A stretch of DNA of 64,000 nt, taken from NCBI RefSeq assembly GCF_000826685.1, contig NZ_JROO01000009.1, forward strand, positions 186,001 to 250,000, written 5' to 3'. The translations under genes and the position numbers were made by a program. Positions 1 to 8,733 of this stretch are shown in pieces; the first letter of the stretch is position 1, and every line of letters begins with the position of its first letter. Source of the DNA: Streptomonospora alba. GTDB lineage: Bacteria; Actinomycetota; Actinomycetes; Streptosporangiales; Streptosporangiaceae. The notes beneath the pieces were generated by a model. That model worked only from the letters and a program-made list of their open reading frames with translations. It searched no databases and was not told the origin of the DNA.

Positions 1-140
1 GTCGAGGACACCGGCGCCGATGATTGACCGCCGCGCGCCCTCCCGCCCGGCGGCCGACCGGCGCCCGCCGCCGCCCCTGCCGCTCCGCGGGGCGCGGGTG
101 TGCGGATAGCCGGGGTGTGCAGGGGCGCGCGAAGGACACG

Positions 141-339
141 GTGACCGACCGGACGCTGGACGTCTTCGAGAACCGCTTCGTCGGCTCCCGCCCGGCCGGG
201 GAACGCGTCGCGCCCGCTTCACGGGCGACGTCGGTCCGCACGAAGCGGTCAAGCTGTGCTACGTCGGCGCCATCCAGACCACTGGGGCGAGCCTCGCGCC
301 GCCGTGACCGGAGAAACCGTCGTCATCGACGGCGGCTAG
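141..339 (+). pseudogene. Short-chain dehydrogenase remnant (C-terminal tail)
   Basis: Codons 301-339 read A-V-T-G-E-T-V-V-I-D-G-G-stop, the typical C-terminal tail of short-chain dehydrogenases. Upstream, the frame is interrupted, and the stretch from about 141 holds fragments in other frames that cannot be joined without several frameshifts. No start, Rossmann glycine motif or Tyr-x3-Lys catalytic motif remains. This is read as a decayed SDR gene whose 5' part lies outside the window or is lost. The tail is distinctive, but the assignment of the upstream stretch is weak. Confidence 0.4.
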
Positions 340-395
340 CACGTGCTGTATCAGCCCGGCCAAGGCACGCGATGCCGCGTGAAGCCCCGGGTGGG

Positions 396-1236
396 ATGAT
401 GGAGCGCCCCCGCCCCGCCCCCCACGAGGAGCCGCTCGTGCCCCCCTCATCCCACCCTCCGGCGCTGTCTCGCCCCGTCCGCTCGCTCCTGGCCGTCCTG
501 GGATGCGCAGGGTTCGCGCTCGGCGCCACTGCGGTGTTCACCACGGAGAACGGCACAGGCGCGACCGCGCTGATCGTGTTCGGCGGCGTGCTCCTGGTTG
601 CGGCCTTCTTCGGCGACCGCATCGACAGCCTGGAGTTCGGCGGTGCCAACCTCCGGATGCGCGCGGCGGCGGCCGAGAAGTACCGCCAGGCCGAGGAGTC
701 CGAACTGCGCGGCGACACGGATGCCGGCGAGCGGCTGCGCGGCGAGGCGCGTGCGCTGATGGAGGCCGCGGGCGTGATCGCCGAGGATTACCGCTCGACC
801 CGGCGAATGATGCCGTCGGGCCCGGACCGCACGGCCGCCATGGAGCGGATCGTTGCGCGCGCCCGCGACTTGGGGCGCTCGGGTGCGTCCGACCCGGAGC
901 AGGTGCGCGAGTGGCTGCGCTCCTCCGACGAAGAGCGGCGCGTGACGGCCCTGGGCATGATGCAGGCTGATCCGCGCCTACACGACTTCGACGCCCTGCT
1001 GCCACTTGTGGAGGAAGCCGGCAGCGCCTTCGAGCAGTATCACGCGTTGGTGCTCGCTGAGGAGATGGCCGACGGCCTCGGCCCCGAGCGGCGCCGACGG
1101 CCTCGGCCCCGAGCGGCGCCGGCGGCTCGCCACAGCGGTCCGCGCCGGTAAGGGGAGGTACGACTTCGGTCACAACCGGCGCCGGGCCGCCGAGGCGCTG
1201 TTGGAGCGGCTGGAGGGCCGGGCCGACAGCCGCTGA
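396..1236 (+). pseudogene. Two-TM membrane protein, split by a 25-bp tandem duplication
   Basis: The reading frame starts at ATG 396 after a GGTGGG stretch. It encodes two hydrophobic helices (about residues 29-50 and 56-76) followed by a charged, helical cytoplasmic region rich in Ala, Arg and Glu. The frame now stops at 1151 after an arginine/proline-rich tail. At 1071-1120 a 25-bp unit occurs twice in perfect tandem. Removing one copy restores a frame to 1236 with an amphipathic helical tail that fits the rest of the protein. The current tail is therefore read as a frameshift artefact of the duplication. No known family was recognised, and whether the short form is functional cannot be told. 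Confidence 0.6.
1071..1120. repeat. Perfect 25-bp tandem duplication
   Basis: Bases 1071-1095 and 1096-1120 are identical 25-mers beginning GACGGCCTCGG. Because 25 is not a multiple of three, the second copy shifts the frame of the membrane protein gene. Such direct repeats can be lost by replication slippage, so the lesion may be reversible. Confidence 0.9.
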
Positions 1237-1284
1237 CGGCGGGGAGGAGGTTTTCGCAGGGTGCCCGCGGAGGGCTCGCACGTA

Positions 1285-1317
1285 CTATACACACGATGTA
1301 TAGACGTCGTGTACAGT
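1285..1317 (+). promoter_or_regulatory. PadR operator and -10 box, leaderless start
   Basis: CTATACA (1285-1291) and TGTATAG (1297-1303) form a perfect 7-bp inverted repeat. The segment GATGTATAGAC-N3-GTGTACAGTC recurs almost unchanged before the second padR (with TATAGT for TACAGT). TACAGT (1312-1317) is a good -10 hexamer and lies only 7 nt before the ATG, which implies a leaderless transcript. The repeats lie in the spacer and -10 region, which fits autorepression by PadR. Confidence 0.6.
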
Positions 1318-1324
1318 CTCCGTC

Positions 1325-1849
1325 ATGTCCTTCGCGCACACGGTCCTCGGGCTGCTGGAGAACGGCCCGGCACACGGCTACGACCTCAAGAAGGTCTACG
1401 ACGAACACTTCGCACACGACCGGCCGCTGCACTACGGGCAGGTCTACGCCGCGCTGGCGCGGCTGCTCAAGAAGGGCCTGATCGAGGTCGCCGGCACCGA
1501 GACCGGCGGCGGGCCCGAGCGCAAGCGCTATGCCATCACCGACTCCGGTGTCACCGACCTGAACACCTGGCTGGGCACCCCCGAAGCGCCGCAGCAGTAC
1601 CTGCAGAGCACGCTCTACACCAAGGTCGTCCTGGCGCTGCTGGCCGGACGCCCTGCGGCGGACGTGCTGGAGGTGCAGCGCAGCGCCCACCTGAAATCGA
1701 TGCGTGAGCTGACCCGGCGCAAGACCGAAGGCGACCTCGCCGAACAGCTCATCTGCGACCACGCCCTCTTCCACCTGGAGGCCGACCTGCGATGGCTGGA
1801 GCTGACCGCCGCCCGGGTGGACGAGCTCGCCGAAGAGGTGAACCGGTGA
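1325..1849 (+). CDS. PadR family transcriptional regulator (copy 1)
   Basis: The 174-residue protein has the PadR layout: an N-terminal winged helix (about 1-80, with the L-L-E-N-G-P-A-H-G-Y-D-L motif) and a C-terminal helical dimerisation domain (about 95-174, Vir_act_alpha_C type). PadR proteins usually repress neighbouring transporter genes until a small molecule binds. It is the first gene of a three-gene operon and overlaps the ATPase gene by GTGA. The start at ATG 1325 is fixed by the -10 box 7 nt upstream and by its paralogue at 5036, which is nearly identical over most of its length. The ligand cannot be inferred. Confidence 0.9.
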   Translation: MSFAHTVLGLLENGPAHGYDLKKVYDEHFAHDRPLHYGQVYAALARLLKKGLIEVAGTETGGGPERKRYAITDSGVTDLNTWLGTPEAPQQYLQSTLYTKVVLALLAGRPAADVLEVQRSAHLKSMRELTRRKTEGDLAEQLICDHALFHLEADLRWLELTAARVDELAEEVNR

Positions 1850-2565
1850 ACACCCACGACACCGCCGCCGGCGCGGCTCCGGAAGGGGAGCTGCTGGCCG
1901 CCCGCGGACTGGCAAAGTCCTTCGGGCCCACTACGGCGCTGCACAACGCCTCATTCGACATCGACCCCGGCGAGATGGTGGCGGTCATGGGCGCCTCCGG
2001 GTCGGGCAAGACCACGCTGCTGCACTGCCTGGGCGGCATGCTCCACCCCGACCGGGGACGGATCCACTACCGGGGCCGCGACCTCACAGCCCTGTCGGAG
2101 AGCCAGCGCAGTGGACTGCGCCGCGAGGAGTTCGGCTTCCTGTTCCAGTCCGGCGGGCTCGTGCCGGAGCTGAGCTGCCTGGAGAACACGGCACTGCCGC
2201 TGCGGCTCAACGGTGTCCGCCGCAAGTCCGCCCACCGCAGCGCCGAGGAGTGGCTGGAGCGCCTGGGCGTGGACGGCACCGCCCACCAGCGCCCCGGCGA
2301 GGTCTCCGGCGGCGAGTACCAACGCATCGGCCTGGCCCGCGCGCTGATCACCGAACCCGCGATCCTGTTCGCCGACGAGCCCACCGGCGCCGTCGACTCG
2401 CTGAACGAGGAGAAGGTCATGCGGCTTCTGGTCGATGCGGCCCGCCGCAGCAGCACCGCCGTCGTGCTGGTCACCCACGAGGCCCGCGTCGCCGCCTACG
2501 CCGACCGCGAGGTCACCGTCCGCGACGGCCGGACGCGCGACCTCGTGCAGGGCGGCGCCGAATGA
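1846..2565 (+). CDS. ABC transporter ATP-binding protein, MacB/LolD type (copy 1)
   Basis: The 239-residue ATPase has Walker A G-A-S-G-S-G-K-T (about 49-56), a Q-loop after L-F, signature V-S-G-G-E-Y-Q-R (153-160), Walker B I-L-F-A-D-E-P-T (about 173-180) and an H-loop histidine at 211. It should power the FtsX-type permease encoded next, at the inner face of the membrane. The GTG start at 1846 overlaps the padR stop (GTGA) behind a GAGG sequence; earlier in-frame codons lie inside padR. The E-Y in the signature instead of the usual Q-Q is shared with copy 2. MacB-type systems export peptides, antibiotics or lipoproteins or transmit mechanical signals; the substrate here is unknown. Confidence 0.92.
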   Translation: MNTHDTAAGAAPEGELLAARGLAKSFGPTTALHNASFDIDPGEMVAVMGASGSGKTTLLHCLGGMLHPDRGRIHYRGRDLTALSESQRSGLRREEFGFLFQSGGLVPELSCLENTALPLRLNGVRRKSAHRSAEEWLERLGVDGTAHQRPGEVSGGEYQRIGLARALITEPAILFADEPTGAVDSLNEEKVMRLLVDAARRSSTAVVLVTHEARVAAYADREVTVRDGRTRDLVQGGAE

Positions 2566-4901
2566 GCGGGCAGGCGGCGCGCCGCGGGCCGACGGGGCCG
2601 CTGCGCTGGGTCCGAGAGGTCGCCCTGGGCGTGCGGATGTCGGTGTCGGGAGGCCGCGACTCCTGGGTGCGGCTCGCGCTGATCGCCACGGCTGTCGGGG
2701 CGGCGGTCGCGCTCCTGCTCGGCGCGGCCTCGACCCCCACTCTCATGGACGCCCGCGCCGAGCGCGACGAGGCGCGCTCCTACGATCAGACGCAGTCGAT
2801 CCCCGAACCCTCCGCGGACACCCTCCTCGTCGGCTACGCCGACAGCGACTATTTCGAGCGGGGCATCGTCGGCCGGGTTCTTGTGCCCGAAGGGCCGCGG
2901 GCGCCCGCGCCGCCCGGTGTGGACGAGGTTCCCGGCCCCGGTGAGATGGTGGTCTCGCCCGCGCTGAAGCGCCTGCTGGAATCCCCCGAGCACCGGCTGC
3001 TGCGGGAGCGGTTGGACTACCGGATCGTCGGAACCGTCGACCCTGAGGGACTGCTGGGCCCCCACGAGCCGGCCTACTACGCCGGCGCCGACAAGTCGGA
3101 GCTCTCCCCGGCGATGTCGATGGTCACCCGGATCGACGACTTCGGCGCCGAGCGTCGCGAGTCCGAACCCAGCCCCGCCATCCTGTTGCTGGTACTGGTG
3201 GGCGCGAGCGTTGCGCTGCTGCCGCTGGGTGTGTTCGTCGCCGCGGCCCTGCGCTTCGGCTCCGACAAGCGCGACCGCCGGATCGCGGCGCTGCGGCTGC
3301 TCGGCGCGGACCGGTGGACGGCCGGGCGCATCGCCTGCGGCGAGGCCGTCATCGGCGCGCTGGCCGGTATCGCCGCCGGTGTCGCCCTGTTTCTGCCGCT
3401 GCGTGAGGTCGTGTCGCCGATGCGGCCCGGCGGCATCGACGTGTTCGCCGCCGACATCGTGCCGCACCCCGTGCTCGCCGTCGTCGTGTGCTTCGGCGTG
3501 GTCGCCCTCGCGGTCGGGGTCACCCTCGTCTCCACCGCCCGGGCGGCCACGGACCCGCTCGGGGTGACGCGCCGCGCCGCCCGGCCGCGCCGCAGACTGT
3601 GGTGGCGAGCGGCGCTGACCGCGGCCGGCGCCGCGCTGCTGGCCCCGATGGCGACGGCCGGCGACGAGTTCGCCGGCGGGTCCGAGTCGCTGCAGGCGGC
3701 CGCAGGGCTCGTCCTGCTGCTGCTGGGTGCCGGAGCACTGACGCCGTGGCTGTTCCAGGTCGTCGTCTCCCGGGCGCGCCGCGGCGGGGTGGCCTGGCTG
3801 CTGGCGGTGCGCCGGCTGCGCGCCGACGGTGCCGCCGAGACACGCGCCGTGACCGGTGTCGCCGTGGCCGTCGCGGGCGTCATCGCGCTGCAGTCCCTCT
3901 TCGCCGGCGTCGCGGAGCGCTTCGACAACCCCGAGCCGATGAACCCGGGCATGCCGCCCTACACCGCCCGCGTCAACGCGCAGGACCCGTCGGCCGCCGA
4001 AGGGACCGCTGAGCGGCTGAGGTCGGTTCCGCAGGTGCGGGACGTGCGAACCGTCGTCGAGTACCAGCGGGTGGAGGGCCCGGACGGGAGCCTGGCGATG
4101 CGGGTCGGCGGCTGCGATGCGCTGCGCCAGTACGCCCGCATCGGCACGTGCTCCGACGGGGACGTCTTCGTCGGCGAGGACGGGGCCGCCCCTGCCGCCC
4201 CCGCCGCCCCGGGCGACCGGCTGCGGGTGCTCGGGACCGGGGAGGCGGCCTCGTGGACGCTTCCCGGATCCACCCGCGCGGTCCCGTTGTCCGAGACCGC
4301 CCGGCAGGACCCGGCGAACGCGGTCGTCGGCGTGCTGGCCACACCGGGCGCGGTCGCGGAGGCCGGACTTCCCGGTTCCGTCGTGCGGGCCTCGTTCGAC
4401 GTCGCCCCCGCCACGCCGCGTGCGGTCGAAGAGGTCCGCACCGCGGTGCGGGAGCTCGGTCCCACGGCCACCGTGACGGCCAACACGATGCCGGGCAACG
4501 TGCAGGTGATCGACTCACTCAGAGGACTGCTCACCGCCCTCGTCGCCGCCTCGCTCGGCGTCATCGGGCTGGGGCTGCTGATCTCCACGGTCGAGCAGCT
4601 ACGGGAGGGCAGACAGGCCCTGGCGCTGCTCGCTGCATCGGGTGTGCGCGGGCGGACGCTGGCGGCCTCGGTGCTGTACCAGTCGGCGATCCCGCTGGCG
4701 GCGGGGCTGCTGGTCGCCGCCGCGATGGGGACGGTGCTGGGCGGGCTGCTGCTGCGCATGCTCGACTATCCGGTGGAGTTCGACCCGGTCGCGATCGCGG
4801 TGACCGCCGGCGCGGCGGCCGCCGTCGTCCTCGGGGTCACGCTGCTCAGCCTGCCCGCGCTGGCCCGGCTCGTCCGCCCGGACAACCTGCGGGCGGAGTA
4901 G
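2562..4901 (+). CDS. FtsX/MacB-type ABC permease (copy 1)
   Basis: The 779-residue protein starts at ATG 2562, overlapping the ATPase stop as ATGA. One N-terminal membrane helix (about 36-56) is followed by an extracytoplasmic domain of about 150 residues. Then come a first FtsX-like block of helices (around 205-300), a middle set of helices, a second large outside domain and a C-terminal FtsX block (about the last 130 residues). This 10-TM duplicated architecture is typical of actinobacterial FtsX permeases. It pairs with the ATPase at 1846-2565 and is followed at once by a strong hairpin terminator, so the operon has three genes. Confidence 0.9.
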   Translation: MSGQAARRGPTGPLRWVREVALGVRMSVSGGRDSWVRLALIATAVGAAVALLLGAASTPTLMDARAERDEARSYDQTQSIPEPSADTLLVGYADSDYFERGIVGRVLVPEGPRAPAPPGVDEVPGPGEMVVSPALKRLLESPEHRLLRERLDYRIVGTVDPEGLLGPHEPAYYAGADKSELSPAMSMVTRIDDFGAERRESEPSPAILLLVLVGASVALLPLGVFVAAALRFGSDKRDRRIAALRLLGADRWTAGRIACGEAVIGALAGIAAGVALFLPLREVVSPMRPGGIDVFAADIVPHPVLAVVVCFGVVALAVGVTLVSTARAATDPLGVTRRAARPRRRLWWRAALTAAGAALLAPMATAGDEFAGGSESLQAAAGLVLLLLGAGALTPWLFQVVVSRARRGGVAWLLAVRRLRADGAAETRAVTGVAVAVAGVIALQSLFAGVAERFDNPEPMNPGMPPYTARVNAQDPSAAEGTAERLRSVPQVRDVRTVVEYQRVEGPDGSLAMRVGGCDALRQYARIGTCSDGDVFVGEDGAAPAAPAAPGDRLRVLGTGEAASWTLPGSTRAVPLSETARQDPANAVVGVLATPGAVAEAGLPGSVVRASFDVAPATPRAVEEVRTAVRELGPTATVTANTMPGNVQVIDSLRGLLTALVAASLGVIGLGLLISTVEQLREGRQALALLAASGVRGRTLAASVLYQSAIPLAAGLLVAAAMGTVLGGLLLRMLDYPVEFDPVAIAVTAGAAAAVVLGVTLLSLPALARLVRPDNLRAE

Positions 4902-4904
4902 GGC

Positions 4905-4945
4905 GTCCGGGACGCCCCGGTCCGTCCTCCCGGGGCGTCCCGGAC
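4905..4945 (+). terminator. Hairpin terminator of operon copy 1
   Basis: GTCCGGGACGCCCCGG (4905-4920) is perfectly complementary to 4930-4945 with a 9-nt loop. It begins 3 bp after the permease stop. It has no clear U-tract, which is common in high-GC actinomycetes. Confidence 0.75.
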
Positions 4946-5008
4946 CTCGCGGCCCCTCAGCCACCAGGCCGGGCCGGGCACCACGCCGGCGGGGGTTATG
5001 AACGCGAT

Positions 5009-5028
5009 GTATAGACAGGGTGTATAGT
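5009..5028 (+). promoter_or_regulatory. PadR operator and -10 box of operon copy 2
   Basis: TGTATAG occurs twice in direct orientation (5009-5015 and 5022-5028) within a segment matching GATGTATAGAC-N3-GTGTAYAGTC of copy 1. TATAGT (5023-5028) is a near-consensus -10 box placed 7 nt before the ATG, as in copy 1. The upstream CTATACA arm seen in copy 1 is not conserved, which suggests the tandem TGTATAG/TGTAYAG pair is the essential element. Confidence 0.6.
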
Positions 5029-5035
5029 CCCGCCC

Positions 5036-5560
5036 ATGTCCTTCGCGCACACGGTTCTCGGGCTGCTGGAGAACGGTCCCGCGCACGGTTACGACCTGAA
5101 GCGGGTCTACGATCAGCACTTCGGTCAGGATCGCCCGTTGCACTACGGGCAGGTCTACGCCGCGTTGGCGCGGCTGCTCAAGAAGGGCCTGATCGAGGTC
5201 GCCGGCACCGAGCAGGGCGATGGGCCCGAGCGCAAGCGCTATGCCATCACCGACTCCGGTGTCACCGATCTCCACACCTGGCTGGGCACCCCCGAGGCCC
5301 CGCAGCAGTACCTGCAGAGCACGCTCTACACCAAGGTCGTCCTCGCGCTGCTGGCCGGACGCCCCGCCGCAGATGTGCTGGAGGTCCAGCGCAGCGCCCA
5401 CCTGAAGTCGATGCGTGAGCTGACCCGGCGCAAGACCGAAGGCGACCTCGCCGAGCACCTCATCTGCGACCACGCCCTCTTCCACCTGGAGGCCGACCTG
5501 CGATGGCTGGAGCTGACGGCGGCACGACTGGACGAACTCGCAACGGAGGTGAACCGGTGA
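5036..5560 (+). CDS. PadR family transcriptional regulator (copy 2)
   Basis: The 174-residue paralogue of the protein at 1325-1849 differs mainly around residues 22-35 (helix after the first HTH segment), 58-61 and near the C terminus. The winged helix and C-terminal helical domain are intact. It heads a second padR/ATPase/permease operon and overlaps the ATPase gene by GTGA. The two PadR copies have almost the same DNA-binding segment and similar operators, so each may also act on the other operon. Confidence 0.9.
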   Translation: MSFAHTVLGLLENGPAHGYDLKRVYDQHFGQDRPLHYGQVYAALARLLKKGLIEVAGTEQGDGPERKRYAITDSGVTDLHTWLGTPEAPQQYLQSTLYTKVVLALLAGRPAADVLEVQRSAHLKSMRELTRRKTEGDLAEHLICDHALFHLEADLRWLELTAARLDELATEVNR

Positions 5561-6291
5561 GCGCAGCCGGTACCGAAGCGCCGCCGCCCGCCGCGGACGA
5601 GGCCCTCGGAGGAACCCTGCTCGCCGCCCGCGGACTGGCCAAGTCCTTCGGGCCCACCACGGCGCTGGAGAGAGCCTCCTTCGACATCGATCCCGGCGAG
5701 ATGGTGGCGGTCATGGGCGCCTCGGGGTCGGGCAAGACCACGCTGCTGCACTGCCTGGGCGGCATCATCGCGCCCGATCGCGGGTGGATCCTCTACGAGG
5801 GCCGCGACCTGGGGGCGATGTCGGAAAGCGAGCGCAGCGGACTGCGCTGCGGCGACTTCGGCTTCCTGTTCCAGTCCGGCGGGCTCGTGCCGGAGCTGAG
5901 CTGCCTGGAGAACACGGCACTGCCGCTGCGGCTCAACGGCGTCGGCCGCAGAACCGCCGATGCGCGCGCCCGGGAACGGCTGGAGAGCCTGGACGTGGAC
6001 GGCACCGCCCACCAGCGCCCCGGCGAGGTCTCCGGCGGCGAGTACCAGCGCGTCAGTCTGGCCCGCGCGCTCGTGGCCGAGCCCGCGATCCTGTTCGCCG
6101 ACGAGCCCACCGGCGCGCTCGACTCGCTGAACGAGGAGAAGGTCATGCGGCTGCTGGTCGATGCGGCGCGGCGCAGCAACACCGCCGTGGTACTGGTCAC
6201 CCACGAGGCCCGGGTCGCCGCCTACGCCGACCGCGAGGTCACCGTCCGCGACGGCCGGACGCGCGACCTCGCCCCGGGAGCCGCCGGTTGA
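5557..6291 (+). CDS. ABC transporter ATP-binding protein, MacB/LolD type (copy 2)
   Basis: The 244-residue ATPase has Walker A G-A-S-G-S-G-K-T (about 54-61), signature V-S-G-G-E-Y-Q-R, Walker B I-L-F-A-D-E-P-T-G and the H-loop T-H-E-A-R. Its GTG start overlaps the padR stop as in copy 1. It is strongly similar to copy 1 except for the N-terminal 20 residues and the helical subdomain after the Q-loop. It is the expected partner of the following permease. Confidence 0.92.
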   Translation: MSAAGTEAPPPAADEALGGTLLAARGLAKSFGPTTALERASFDIDPGEMVAVMGASGSGKTTLLHCLGGIIAPDRGWILYEGRDLGAMSESERSGLRCGDFGFLFQSGGLVPELSCLENTALPLRLNGVGRRTADARARERLESLDVDGTAHQRPGEVSGGEYQRVSLARALVAEPAILFADEPTGALDSLNEEKVMRLLVDAARRSNTAVVLVTHEARVAAYADREVTVRDGRTRDLAPGAAG

Positions 6292-8636
6292 CGGGGCGGG
6301 CCCCGCCTCCCGCGGTGGGCACAGCATCGCCGGCGCCGCTGCGTTGGGCCCGGGAGATCCGGCTCGGCGTGCAGCTCTCGGTGACCGGCGGCCGCGACGC
6401 GTGGATCCGGCTCGCGCTGGTCGCCTCCGGCATCGGCGTCGCGGTGGCGGTTCTGCTCGTCGCGGCCTCCTGGCCGACCATGGCCGAGGCCCGCCAGGAG
6501 CGCCACGACGCGCGGTCCTACGAGTTGGACCGGCAGACGCCCGAGTCCACCGACCAGACGCTGCTCATCGCCTATGCCGACACCTCCTACCACGGCGAGT
6601 CGGTCTACGGCCGGCTGCTGGAGCCCGAGGCACCGGGGGCGCCCGCGCCGCCCGGTGTGACCGACCTTCCCGGCCCCGGTGAGATGGTGGTCTCCCCCGA
6701 GTTGAAACGGCTGCTCGACTCGCCCGAGGGCCGGTTGCTGCGGGAGAGGCTCGACTACAGCATCGTCGGGACCATCGGTGACGAAGGGCTGGTGGATCCC
6801 GGCGAACTCGCCTACTACGCCGGTGCCGCTCCGGATCTGCTCTCATCGGAGGAGACGGGTAGGAGCGAACGCATCGACGGCTTCGGCACCTCTCGATTCG
6901 ACTTCCCACGGGGTGGGGAGACGCTGGTGCTGGCGCTGACGGGGGCCGTGGTGGCGCTGCTGCCGCTGGGGGTGTTCGTAGCGGCGGCCCTGCGCTTCGG
7001 GGCGGACCGGCGGGACCGCCGACTCGCGGTGCTGCGGCTACTCGGCGCCGATCGGTGGACGGCTGCGCGGACCGCCTGCGGCGAGACCCTGATCGGTGCC
7101 CTCGTCGGCACCGCCGCAGGGTTCGCACTGTTCTTCCCGTTGCGCGGGCTCGTGCCGTCGGTGCAGGTCGGCGGCGTGAGCGGGTTCGCCGCCGACATCG
7201 TCCCCCACCCACTGCTCGCGGTCGCGATCCCGATCGGGGCGGTGGCCCTCGCGGTCGGGGTCACCCTCGTCTCCACTGCCCGTGCGGCCGCCGACCCGCT
7301 TGCAGCGGCGCGGCGCGCCTCGTGGCCGCGTCGCAGGCTGTGGTGGCGCGCGGCCCTCCTAACGGGCGGCACGGCACTGCTGCTGTCCTCGATCGGTGCC
7401 GACCCCGGCCGGTTCGGGCGGGTGCCTGAGACCGCGGTAGTCGGCGGCGTCCTGCTGGTTCTGCTGGGTGCGGGCCTGGTGACGCCGTGGCTGTTCCAGG
7501 TCGCGGTCTCTCGGGCGCGCCGCGGAGGCGTGCCCTGGCTGCTGGCGGTGCGCCGGCTGCAGGCCGACGGGGCCGCGGAGAGCCGGGCCGTGGTCGGGCT
7601 CGTGGTGATCGTGACGGGCGCCGTCGCGCTGCAGACCCTCTTCGCCGGGATCCAGATGCGTTATGCCGACGAAGAGCCCGTTCCCGGGGAGCGCGTCTAC
7701 CGCACGGACGTACCCGAGCTGCCTCCGGCGGGGGCAGCCGAGGTCGCCGAGCGGCTGAGCGCTGTGCCGCAGGTACGGGACGCGCGCGCCGTCGTCGAGT
7801 ATTGGCACATCGAGGGCCCGAACGATCCGGTTTCGCTGCGCGTGGGAAGCTGTTCGGCGCTGCGCGACCACGCCCGGATCGGCGAATGCTCGGACGGCGA
7901 CGTCTTCGCCGTCGAGGGGACGTCGACACGGGTGGAGGAGGGCCAACGGCTGCGCATCCCCGACGCCGACGGCGCGGCCACGTGGGAGCTGCCCGAGGTG
8001 AAGCGGAGCGTCGCACCACGCGACCCGAGCGGACTCGGGGAGGACCCGGTACCCGGATCGGTGCTGGCGACCCCTGGCGCCGTGGCCGGCGCGGACCTGC
8101 CGCGTTCCGGCGTCTCGGCGGTCTTCGGCCTCGACCCGCTGACACCCCGGGCCGTCGAGGAGGCCCGCAACGCGGTCGCCGAACTCAGCCCGATGGGCAC
8201 CACGGTTATCGGGCAGACGTCCGACAGCGAGCGCGAGCGCGAGCTGGATCGGATCGGCGCGCTGGTGACGGCAGGGGTCGGAGCATCCCTTCTCGTGGTC
8301 GGCCTGGGCCTGGTGATATCCGCCGTCGAGCGGCTACGGGGCACCAAGCGGGAGCTGGCGGTGCTCGCGGCTTCGGGGGTGGACCGGCGGACCCTTGCGC
8401 TGTCGGTGCTGGCGCAGGCGACGATCCCGCTCGCCGTCGGCCTGGCCGTATCCCTGGCGGTCGGGGTCCCGCTGGGCGCTGCGCTGCTGCGCATCGCCGA
8501 GGTCCCCGTTGCCTTCGACATCGGGGGGATCGCCGCGATCACCGCCGCGTCGGCAGCGGTCGTCCTGTCGGTGACGGTGCTCAGCCTGCCCGCTCTGGCC
8601 AAGGCCATCCGCCCGGAGAACCTTCGGGCGGAGTAG
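6288..8636 (+). CDS. FtsX/MacB-type ABC permease (copy 2)
   Basis: The 782-residue permease most likely starts at TTG 6288, which overlaps the ATPase stop (TTGA) and aligns with the copy 1 start (T-G-R-A against S-G-Q-A). GTG 6315 is an alternative that would break the coupling. The topology matches copy 1: one N-terminal helix, an outside domain, two FtsX blocks. The membrane parts are well conserved between copies, but the outside domains are clearly divergent (for example the segments around 6830-6920 and 7660-8060). If the outside domain sees the substrate or ligand, the copies may differ in specificity. Confidence 0.88.
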   Translation: MTGRAPPPAVGTASPAPLRWAREIRLGVQLSVTGGRDAWIRLALVASGIGVAVAVLLVAASWPTMAEARQERHDARSYELDRQTPESTDQTLLIAYADTSYHGESVYGRLLEPEAPGAPAPPGVTDLPGPGEMVVSPELKRLLDSPEGRLLRERLDYSIVGTIGDEGLVDPGELAYYAGAAPDLLSSEETGRSERIDGFGTSRFDFPRGGETLVLALTGAVVALLPLGVFVAAALRFGADRRDRRLAVLRLLGADRWTAARTACGETLIGALVGTAAGFALFFPLRGLVPSVQVGGVSGFAADIVPHPLLAVAIPIGAVALAVGVTLVSTARAAADPLAAARRASWPRRRLWWRAALLTGGTALLLSSIGADPGRFGRVPETAVVGGVLLVLLGAGLVTPWLFQVAVSRARRGGVPWLLAVRRLQADGAAESRAVVGLVVIVTGAVALQTLFAGIQMRYADEEPVPGERVYRTDVPELPPAGAAEVAERLSAVPQVRDARAVVEYWHIEGPNDPVSLRVGSCSALRDHARIGECSDGDVFAVEGTSTRVEEGQRLRIPDADGAATWELPEVKRSVAPRDPSGLGEDPVPGSVLATPGAVAGADLPRSGVSAVFGLDPLTPRAVEEARNAVAELSPMGTTVIGQTSDSERERELDRIGALVTAGVGASLLVVGLGLVISAVERLRGTKRELAVLAASGVDRRTLALSVLAQATIPLAVGLAVSLAVGVPLGAALLRIAEVPVAFDIGGIAAITAASAAVVLSVTVLSLPALAKAIRPENLRAE

Positions 8637-8637
8637 G

Positions 8638-8678
8638 GCGGCGGGACGCCCGGTCCCTCCTCCCGGGCGTCCCGCCGC
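8638..8678 (+). terminator. Hairpin terminator of operon copy 2
   Basis: GCGGCGGGACGCCCGG (8638-8653) pairs perfectly with 8663-8678 around a 9-nt loop. Stem length, loop length and the loop start TCC match the copy 1 terminator, which shows the whole operon including its terminator was duplicated. Confidence 0.75.
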
Positions 8679-8733
8679 ACGGCCGACCGGGACGCGGACC
8701 GCATGCTCCACGCGGGGACGCCCCAGCCGCTCG

